Below are positions 1 through 5,272 of a stretch of DNA of 5,272 bases, piece by piece (within the stretch, counting starts at the first letter, position 1; the number at the start of each line of letters is the position of its first letter). Origin of the DNA: an uncultured Eubacteriales bacterium. GTDB taxonomy: Bacteria; Bacillota; Clostridia; Lachnospirales; CAG-274. The notes beneath the pieces were generated by a model. That model was not told the origin of the DNA. It was given only the letters and a program-made list of their open reading frames with translations, and did no database searches. The stretch is taken from the NCBI GenBank assembly GCA_902495025.1, contig CABUWB010000155.1, forward strand, positions 1 to 5,272, written 5' to 3'. The position numbers were made by a program, and so were the translations under genes.

Positions 1-1
1 C

Positions 2-598
2 ATGCCGATAGTTGAGGAGGATAAGGGTACCTACATTTTCAACTCTAAGGACTTATGTATGATTAATCATATACCCGAGCTTGTTGATGCAGGCATTATG
101 AGCCTTAAAATTGAGGGCAGAATTAAAACTGCATTTTACGTAGGTACAATTGTACGTGCGTACAGAGAGGCCATTGATGATTATTTAAAGGACCCTGCGC
201 TGTATGAGAGCAAAAAGGATTACTATATCGAGGAGGCTGCAAAGGCAAGTTATCGTGGCTTTACAACAGGCTTTTACTATGGTAAGCCTAACCAGAATGA
301 ACAGATTTACACAACAAGCTCCTATATCCGCACCTATGACTTTATAGGTATGGTTAAGGAATATGATGATGAAACAGGCTTTGCGCTTATCGAGCAGAGA
401 AACAAGTTCTCAGTAGGTGATGAGGTTGAGTTTATTTCCTCAAACGGAGGGCTTTTAAAGCAGAAGATTACCGAAATGTATACAGCCGAGGGTGAAAGGG
501 TGGAAAGCGCTCCACATCCACAACAGCTTTTGAGGGTAAAGGTTGACTCTCCCGTTAAGCCGTTTGATATGATGCGTAAGGAAGCAGAGGGTGATTGA
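2..598 (+). CDS. Peptidase U32-family protein, TrhP/YrrO-like (5' end missing)
   Basis: This is the C-terminal half of a U32-family protein; the reading frame is already open at the left edge, so the ATG at base 2 is an internal Met and not the start. Family members of this type (B. subtilis YrrO/TrhP2, E. coli YegQ/TrhP) act in the cytoplasm in prephenate-dependent 5-hydroxylation of uridine 34 in tRNA; despite the family name they are not established proteases. Visible hallmarks are the EEDKGTYIFNSKDLCMI block, the LKIEGRIKTAFYVGTIVRAYR block, the YTTGFYYG-like segment (here FTTGFYYGKPN), and a small beta-rich C-terminal domain ending in APHPQQLLRVKVDSPVKPFD followed by MMRKE, which matches the usual family terminus. 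The C-terminus therefore looks complete, with about half of a roughly 400-residue protein outside the window. The stop codon lies two bases before the likely start of the next gene, indicating one transcript. The U32 family call is firm; the exact paralogue and its tRNA role are inferred. Confidence 0.88.
   Translation: MPIVEEDKGTYIFNSKDLCMINHIPELVDAGIMSLKIEGRIKTAFYVGTIVRAYREAIDDYLKDPALYESKKDYYIEEAAKASYRGFTTGFYYGKPNQNEQIYTTSSYIRTYDFIGMVKEYDDETGFALIEQRNKFSVGDEVEFISSNGGLLKQKITEMYTAEGERVESAPHPQQLLRVKVDSPVKPFDMMRKEAEGD
586..591 (+). promoter_or_regulatory. Ribosome binding site that decides the protease start
   Basis: AGAGGG lies inside the last codons of the U32 gene. Two in-frame TTG codons follow, at 595 and 601. 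The spacing is only 3 bases to the first and 9 bases to the second, so the TTG at 601 is preferred. It also gives a classic MKK signal-peptide start. No ATG or GTG lies nearby in this frame. Confidence 0.6.
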
Positions 599-600
599 TT

Positions 601-2061
601 TTGAAAAAGGTTATTTTATCACTTATTTTTGTATTAATGCTGTGTACGGCAAACGTGTATGCGGCAGATTACATTGTAACCGTAAAAGAGGGTGCCGATG
701 TTTCGGGGTATGAAATGCAGACTGTTTTTGAGGAAATAGGTCTTTATATTGCTGACGAGGCAACGGCAAAGGAGCTTTATGACAGAGGACTTGCAGAAAA
801 GATTACGGAAAATTCACCTCTGTACCTGCCTGATGATGAATATTCAAAGACGGCTGATGAAAGCATAATTTCGGGTACAGATGAGCTTGTACCGCTTTCA
901 TCTGATTATAACGACCCATATTACAGTGAGGAAGTATATTTTGCGCAAAACGGTATTAAGGACTATATTGATACCTATAAGCCCAGCGGCAAGGTACGCA
1001 TAGCAGTTATAGATACGGGCGTAAACAGGGAGCATAGGGACTTTGCAAATGCCGATATTGAAACGGGCTATAATTACGTTACAGACTCCACCGATACATC
1101 GGATTTATATGGTCATGGTACCATGGTAACAGGTATAATTGCATCAGGTGCAAATGACGGCTCGGGTATGGCAGGCATAGCTCCGAATGCTACCATTGTT
1201 CCGCTTGTTGCCATGACTAAGATAGACGGAGCTACGGCAGGTACAGCAGCACATCTTCTGCTTGCAATGAAGGCGGCTGTTGATACCTATGACTGTAAGA
1301 TACTTACAACCTCGCTTGGTGTTACAAGCGGTTATTCAGAAATAAACAAGGCGGCACAATACGCCATATCAAAGGGTGTAATTGTTATAGGAGCGGCAGG
1401 CAATGACGGTGAAAGTACAGATACAGACGCAGCGTCAAGGCTTTATTATCCTGCTTCAAGCCCCGGTGTTATCAGTGTCGGCGCTTTGGATACCAATATG
1501 GTGAGGGCAAGTTATTCGCAAAAGAATACGAGAATAGATGTGGCATTGTGCGGAGGCTATTTTAATATGCCGTCAAACAGCTCTGCAACGGGGTATAAAA
1601 AAGGCAGGGGAACATCGTTTTCCGCACCTGTTGCGGCAGGTATAACTGCACTTTTTGTATCAAACCACCCCGATATTATTCCTAAGGAATATTATTATAT
1701 TATAAAGGGCAGCGCAATGGATATTGCAGATTTGGGTGATGGTGATTACCTCGGCAGTGGTGCACCTATGATGATGCAGATGGAGGAAATGTATAACAAC
1801 ACACACCCTGTTTATATTGCCCCCGTATACAAGGGAAGTACAAACAACATTAAAATATACTGCGACGGCAGTGTAACAAAGGGTGTGCTGGTATGTGTGG
1901 AATTTGATAATGATGTTATAAGCAACTGTGAATTTGTTGATATTGCACTTGCAAACGGTTTTACCTATATTAGCAGTACAGCCGGCAGCAGTACGATAAG
2001 GTATTTTGTAATTGAAAGCCTTGACAGTATGAAAAGCCTGTCGCTTGCACAGGATTATTAA
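601..2061 (+). CDS. Secreted subtilisin-like serine protease (S8 family)
   Basis: This is a 486-residue exported endopeptidase, numbered from the TTG at 601. Residues 1-21 form a signal peptide (MKK, hydrophobic core, VYA before the predicted cut). Residues about 22-80 resemble a short inhibitor-type propeptide that starts DYIVTVKEG. The catalytic domain spans about 105-390 and has the whole S8 set: Asp138 in VRIAVIDTGVN, His172 in HGTMVTGI, oxyanion Asn268 in GAAGNDG, and Ser339 in GTSFSAPVAAG. The last ~95 residues are a separate beta-rich region ending in YFVIESLDSMKSL, which resembles the F-W-x-S-L-x-x-M-K-P-L ending that I recall from many secreted Clostridia proteins. There is no SLH domain, LPXTG motif or C-terminal membrane helix, so the protein is probably released or held by the tail module. 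It follows the U32 gene by two bases and is probably translated from the same mRNA. The natural substrate cannot be read from the sequence. An alternative start is the TTG at 595, which overlaps the upstream stop. Confidence 0.92.
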   Translation: MKKVILSLIFVLMLCTANVYAADYIVTVKEGADVSGYEMQTVFEEIGLYIADEATAKELYDRGLAEKITENSPLYLPDDEYSKTADESIISGTDELVPLSSDYNDPYYSEEVYFAQNGIKDYIDTYKPSGKVRIAVIDTGVNREHRDFANADIETGYNYVTDSTDTSDLYGHGTMVTGIIASGANDGSGMAGIAPNATIVPLVAMTKIDGATAGTAAHLLLAMKAAVDTYDCKILTTSLGVTSGYSEINKAAQYAISKGVIVIGAAGNDGESTDTDAASRLYYPASSPGVISVGALDTNMVRASYSQKNTRIDVALCGGYFNMPSNSSATGYKKGRGTSFSAPVAAGITALFVSNHPDIIPKEYYYIIKGSAMDIADLGDGDYLGSGAPMMMQMEEMYNNTHPVYIAPVYKGSTNNIKIYCDGSVTKGVLVCVEFDNDVISNCEFVDIALANGFTYISSTAGSSTIRYFVIESLDSMKSLSLAQDY

Positions 2062-2102
2062 ACGTTTTTTTTGCATAAATTGCACAAAATAGGAAAAACA
2101 TA

Positions 2103-2131
2103 TTGATTTTTTATCTGATAATGTGTACAAT
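2103..2131 (+). promoter_or_regulatory. Sigma-A-like promoter for the SLH protein gene
   Basis: TTGATT (2103-2108) and TACAAT (2126-2131) are separated by exactly 17 bases. They match the consensus hexamers at 4/6 and 5/6 positions. Transcription would begin near 2138, giving a leader of about 42 bases before the ATG at 2180. The 118-base gap from 2062 to 2179 is AT-rich and holds no other gene. I see no convincing hairpin terminator for the protease in it, so some read-through into the SLH gene is possible. Confidence 0.6.
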
Positions 2132-2179
2132 GAACTTTAAGAAGTATTATTTCAACTTTATTTATGGAGGTACTAACTA

Positions 2180-3607
2180 ATGAAGAAAAGAGCGTTGGCT
2201 TTACTTACCGCACTTACAATGGTATTTTCGGTAATACCTGTATTTGCAGGTGATTTTGAGTGGGAGGCTGTTGTCAGCAGCTCACAGGTTGAGGTGGGAG
2301 AGGTATTCAACCTTGACTTTGATGTAACCGTTAATCCGGGCGTACAGAATGCAACCATTGACATCAGCTATGACCCAAGCGTTGTTATTCCTGTAGCTAC
2401 TGTTGACCCTGCAGAGGATATTATGGGCTATCAGAGCAGCAGAGGCTATTTGGTGCCTTTGTTTGACTATAATTATGTTGATAAAATTATTAACACTACA
2501 TCTGTTGAAAACGGCAATCTTCGTATTGCAAACTACACAACAGAGGTTGACTCAACCAATACACTTATTGAAATAACTGATACAGGTACACTTGCAAGAA
2601 TTACATTTAAGGCTGTCGGCAGCGGAAATGCCAACCTGTCGCTTGGCAGAATTGCCGAGGTTTCACGTACACCAAAAAAGAGTGAGGGTAACCTGGCTTA
2701 CACAATAAGCATACCAAGCGTTACCGTTACAGGCGGTGAAAATGTTACAGACAATAATAACGAAACAACAACCACAGCTGCAACTACTGTTGAAACATCT
2801 GAAACAACAACCGAAAAGGTTACATCAGCTGACAGCGATACAGAGACTACAACAAAGCGTCTTTCATCAAGCAGCAGCGGCGGTTATGTTACAATAACAA
2901 AGGCAACTACTACTACAACAACCACAACTACAGTGTCTGATGATGACGATGATAATACTAAGGCAACCACAACTACACAGGCTGCAAATGTAACGGAAAA
3001 TGCAACACAGGCAACAACTGCCGATGTTTCAGCAGTTGATACAGGCAGCGCACTCAGATTTAATGATATTGCAGATTATCCATGGGCTGTTGACTATATT
3101 ACAAGGCTTGCAGATGCAAGGGTAGTAAGTGGTTACAGCGATGGCAGCTTCAAGCCTAACCAGCCTGTTAAGAGAGCTGATTTTATAATTATGCTCTTAA
3201 AGGCTATGGGCGTTGATACAGCAGCAAAACCACAGGATAACTTTACTGATGTAAGAGCTGACAAGTACTACTACAATGCCGTAGGTCTTGCAAAGCAGAT
3301 TGGTATTGCATCAGGCAGCACAGACGGTACCTTTAACCCTGAGGGTTACATTACAAGACAGGATATGATGATACTTGCAAAGAAGGCTGTTGAGATTAAG
3401 ACAGAGGCTGAACTTACAGGCAATACAACAGTGCTTGACAAGTTTGCGGATAAGGGCAGCATTTCACCTTATGCTACAGAGAGCCTTGCAGCAATGGTTG
3501 AGGCAGGTATCGTAAGTGGTACAGGCAATAATATCCAGCCAAAGGATAATACAACAAGAGCACAGGCTGCTGTTATTATCTGTAAAATTGTGGATATGAT
3601 GAAATAA
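2180..3607 (+). CDS. Cell-surface protein: cohesin-like domain, Thr-rich linker, three SLH domains
   Basis: This 475-residue exported protein is anchored to the cell wall. The ATG has GGAGG at 2166-2170, 9 bases upstream. Residues 1-23 are a signal peptide (cut after VFA). Residues about 31-184 look like a cohesin/carbohydrate-binding-like beta-sandwich: the segment from VSSSQVEVGEVFNLDFDV, then ISYDPSVV, then LARITFKAVGSGNANLSL, is the pattern seen in cohesin domains. Residues about 186-290 are a Thr-rich linker with nine consecutive Thr (243-251) and five Asp (254-258). Three SLH domains follow at about 292-348, 353-410 and 420-473. Each has a TRAE-type motif variant: KRAD at 331-334, TRQD at 392-395 and TRAQ at 459-462. 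SLH triplets bind pyruvylated secondary cell-wall polysaccharide. The order signal, single cohesin, Thr linker, triple SLH matches the Clostridium thermocellum anchoring protein OlpA, which holds dockerin-bearing enzymes at the surface. Whether this domain binds a dockerin is inference, since cohesin-like folds also occur outside cellulosomes. The gene has its own promoter and a terminator. Confidence 0.88.
   Translation: MKKRALALLTALTMVFSVIPVFAGDFEWEAVVSSSQVEVGEVFNLDFDVTVNPGVQNATIDISYDPSVVIPVATVDPAEDIMGYQSSRGYLVPLFDYNYVDKIINTTSVENGNLRIANYTTEVDSTNTLIEITDTGTLARITFKAVGSGNANLSLGRIAEVSRTPKKSEGNLAYTISIPSVTVTGGENVTDNNNETTTTAATTVETSETTTEKVTSADSDTETTTKRLSSSSSGGYVTITKATTTTTTTTTVSDDDDDNTKATTTTQAANVTENATQATTADVSAVDTGSALRFNDIADYPWAVDYITRLADARVVSGYSDGSFKPNQPVKRADFIIMLLKAMGVDTAAKPQDNFTDVRADKYYYNAVGLAKQIGIASGSTDGTFNPEGYITRQDMMILAKKAVEIKTEAELTGNTTVLDKFADKGSISPYATESLAAMVEAGIVSGTGNNIQPKDNTTRAQAAVIICKIVDMMK
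2735..3049 (+). repeat. Low-complexity Thr-rich linker region within the SLH protein
   Basis: This stretch encodes roughly 105 residues dominated by Thr with Ala, Ser, Glu and Asp, including Thr runs, a Ser5-Gly2 stretch and an Asp5 patch. It separates the cohesin-like domain from the SLH anchor, so it probably acts as an extended spacer across the wall and may be O-glycosylated (inference). The Thr codons are a mix of ACT, ACA and ACC, so the DNA is not a perfect triplet repeat. Confidence 0.85.
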
Positions 3608-3636
3608 TTGTATTTAATTAAAAATTGTGGTACAAT
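3608..3636 (+). promoter_or_regulatory. Extended -10 promoter for ligA
   Basis: TTGTAT (3608-3613) and TACAAT (3631-3636) are 17 bases apart. A TG at 3628-3629 forms an extended -10 element (TGGTACAAT), which compensates for the weak -35 (3/6 matches). The predicted start of transcription is near 3643, inside the terminator hairpin of the preceding gene. The leader to the ligA ATG would be about 51 bases. The -10 hexamer is identical to the one upstream of the SLH gene. Confidence 0.55.
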
Positions 3637-3639
3637 ATC

Positions 3640-3671
3640 GGGAGGACAGAAATTCTGTCCTCCTATTTTTA
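3640..3671 (+). terminator. Rho-independent terminator after the SLH protein gene
   Basis: GGAGGACAG (3641-3649) pairs perfectly with CTGTCCTCC (3655-3663) around a five-base AAATT loop. The stem can be extended by a G-T pair at its base. A U-rich tail follows at once (TATTTTTATTTT, 3664-3675). It lies 33 bases after the stop codon of the SLH gene, which is the expected position for its terminator. Confidence 0.88.
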
Positions 3672-3693
3672 TTTTAACGGGAGATTTTAAGCT

Positions 3694-5272
3694 ATGGAAA
3701 GAATGAAAGAGCTTGTAAAGATATTAAACGCTGCCTCCGAGAGCTATTATCAAAAGGACAGTACAATAATGAGCGACTTTGAGTATGATAAACTCTATGA
3801 TGAGCTTGTGGAGCTTGAAAAGGAAACGGACATTATCCTTGCCGACAGCCCCACCCAAAAGGTAGGCTATGCTGTTTTAAGCTCGCTTGAAAAGGTAAGG
3901 CATGAAAGCCGTATGCTTTCGCTTGATAAAACCAAGGAGGTTGAAAGGCTTAAAAGCTTTCTGGGTAATAACGAGGGTATTTTGTCCTATAAAATGGACG
4001 GACTTACCGTTGTGCTTACCTACAATGACGGCGAGCTTGCAAGAGCTGTAACAAGGGGCAACGGCGAGATTGGCGAGGATATTACACATAATGCAAGGTG
4101 CTTTAAAAACATACCGCTTAAAATTCCGTTTAAGGGTGAGCTTGTTTTAAGAGGTGAGGCTGTCATATCCTTTAAAGAGTTTGAGAGGATAAACAACGAG
4201 CTTGATGGTGATGAGCAGTATAAAAACCCACGTAATCTATGCAGCGGTACGGTACGTCAGCTTGACAGTGCAGTTGCAGCTAAAAGAAATGTCAGCTTTA
4301 TTGCCTTTGCGCTTGTTAAGGCGGAGGGTAAAAGCTTTGAATATAAGGCTGAAAAGCTGGACTTTCTGGACAGCCTGGGTTTTGAGAGCGTTATACGTAA
4401 AAGTGTAACTGCCGATACGGTGGAGAATGCCGTAAGGGAGTTTGAAAAGGCTATTCCTGATAATGCCTTTGCAACGGACGGACTTGTGCTTACCTATAAC
4501 AGCATAAGCTATTCCGAAAGCCTTGGCACAACGGCTAAATTTCCAAGGGATTCAATTGCCTTTAAATGGAAAGACGAAACCGCCGAAACAACTCTTACCG
4601 ATATTTACTGGAATACATCAAGAACAGGTCTTATTAACCCTATTGCCATTTTTGACAGCGTGGAGCTGGAGGGTACAACCGTAAGCAGGGCAAGCCTGCA
4701 CAATGTCAGCATTGTTGAGGATTTGCAGCTTGGCATAGGCGATACAATTACCGTTTACAAGGCTAATATGATTATACCGCAGGTTGCGGAAAATCTGACT
4801 AAAAGCGGCGGTGCGCCCATACCCGAAAAATGTCCCGTATGCGGCGAGGAAACGGAAATTGTAAGCCTTAGGGACGGCAAGGCTCTTAAATGCACAAACC
4901 CAAACTGTAAGGCACAGAGAGTCAGCTCACTTGTACATTTTGTGTCAAGGGATGCAATGAATATAGAGGGACTTTCTGAGGCTACCATTGAAAAGTTTAT
5001 TGAAAACGGCTATCTTGACAAGTACCCCGATATTTTCGGATTAAGCTGCTTTAAAAACGAAATTATCGCAATGGATGGCTTTGGTGAAAAATCCTACAAA
5101 AATCTTATTGAGGCGGTTGAAAAGGCTAAGGCCGTCAATCTGCCAAACTTTATTTATGCACTGGGCATTAATCATGTAGGGTTAAGCAATGCAAAGCTGC
5201 TGTGCAAGTATTATGATAATGATATAAATAAAATTATGCTTTCCAAAGCGGAGGAGCTTGTTGAGGTTGAGG
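3694..5272 (+). CDS. ligA: NAD-dependent DNA ligase LigA, divergent form (3' end missing)
   Basis: LigA seals DNA nicks with NAD as the AMP donor in replication and repair. The ATG at 3694 has GGGAG at 3679-3683, 10 bases upstream. The frame stays open for 526 codons to the window edge; typical LigA proteins have about 650-670 residues, so the end of the HhH region and any BRCT domain lie outside. Visible parts are domain Ia with SDFEYD (Y31, D32) and DSPTQKVG; adenylation Lys100 in YKMDG; TRGNG at 120-124; RGE at 153-155; NPRN plus the downstream Arg (R180, R188); the motif IV region DGLVLTYN (262-269); the motif V region FKWKD (K291, K293); the OB fold with RTGLINPIAIFDSVELEGTT; a four-Cys zinc finger (C380, C383, C400, C405); and HhH motifs around 461-467 and 490-496. 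By ungapped comparison with E. coli LigA, Glu113 is Ser98 and motif IV Lys290 is Thr267, so this is a divergent subtype. The NAD-ligase identity is firm. Whether it is the cell's only ligase cannot be seen here. Confidence 0.95.
   Translation, partial: MERMKELVKILNAASESYYQKDSTIMSDFEYDKLYDELVELEKETDIILADSPTQKVGYAVLSSLEKVRHESRMLSLDKTKEVERLKSFLGNNEGILSYKMDGLTVVLTYNDGELARAVTRGNGEIGEDITHNARCFKNIPLKIPFKGELVLRGEAVISFKEFERINNELDGDEQYKNPRNLCSGTVRQLDSAVAAKRNVSFIAFALVKAEGKSFEYKAEKLDFLDSLGFESVIRKSVTADTVENAVREFEKAIPDNAFATDGLVLTYNSISYSESLGTTAKFPRDSIAFKWKDETAETTLTDIYWNTSRTGLINPIAIFDSVELEGTTVSRASLHNVSIVEDLQLGIGDTITVYKANMIIPQVAENLTKSGGAPIPEKCPVCGEETEIVSLRDGKALKCTNPNCKAQRVSSLVHFVSRDAMNIEGLSEATIEKFIENGYLDKYPDIFGLSCFKNEIIAMDGFGEKSYKNLIEAVEKAKAVNLPNFIYALGINHVGLSNAKLLCKYYDNDINKIMLSKAEELVEVE

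Noticed and set aside
634..648. Possible lipoprotein signal in the protease (Cys15 in LMLCTAN)
   Set aside because: The residue before Cys is Leu rather than Gly, Ala or Ser, so it does not fit a lipobox. The VYA site after residue 21 is a normal signal peptidase I cut.
2062..2095. Possible terminator after the protease: T-run followed by TGCA-TAAAT-TGCA
   Set aside because: The stem is only four base pairs and the T-run lies before it instead of after it, so it does not fit a Rho-independent terminator for the + strand gene.
1660..2130. Open frame on the - strand opposite the protease C-terminal region
   Set aside because: It lies antisense to a clearly coding gene, its Cys/His/Ile-rich translation resembles no protein family, and the protease reading on the + strand explains the sequence.
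2173..2364. Short - strand open frame over the start of the SLH protein gene
   Set aside because: It is a shadow of the signal peptide and cohesin-like coding region, and it is low in complexity with no recognisable domain.
2906..2932. Triplet repeat acting as a slippage-based phase-variation switch
   Set aside because: The codons are mixed ACT/ACA/ACC, so no long perfect repeat exists, and changes in whole triplets would not shift the frame.
3877..4988. Short open frames within ligA (3877-4089 -, 4202-4408 +, 4755-4988 -)
   Set aside because: All fall inside the continuous ligA frame, whose conserved motifs run through these positions. Their translations show no family features.

Overview
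The window most likely comes from the chromosome of an anaerobic Clostridia-type Firmicute. The evidence is moderate GC content, strong GGAGG-type ribosome binding sites, sigma-A-like TTGNNN-N17-TACAAT promoters, an SLH-anchored surface protein, and a LigA of a divergent form that I recall from gut Clostridia such as Lachnospiraceae. I cannot fix the genus. The combination of SLH and cohesin-like proteins suggests a polysaccharide-associated gut or rumen lineage, but that is inference.

All genes lie on the + strand. The window opens inside a peptidase U32-family gene (2-598), a relative of the TrhP/YrrO/YegQ tRNA-U34 hydroxylation proteins, and its C-terminal half is present. Two bases after its stop is the likely TTG start of a secreted subtilisin-family (S8) protease (601-2061) with a complete catalytic set. 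The pair is probably co-transcribed. A 118-base gap carries a good promoter, followed by a surface protein (2180-3607) built as signal peptide, cohesin-like domain, Thr-rich linker and three SLH domains. An 86-base gap then holds a Rho-independent terminator overlapped by a promoter for the next gene. That gene is a divergent NAD-dependent DNA ligase, ligA, which starts at 3694 and runs off the right edge.

Functionally the window joins two housekeeping genes (tRNA modification, DNA ligation) to two exported proteins (a protease and an SLH-anchored cohesin-like protein). The exported pair may act at the cell envelope, but no direct partnership can be shown. I see no CRISPR array, tRNA or rRNA gene, insertion sequence, phage gene or defence cassette. 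The most interesting items are the OlpA-like anchoring architecture of the SLH protein, the active-site substitutions in the ligase, and the terminator/promoter overlap before ligA. None amounts to a clearly new biological system.
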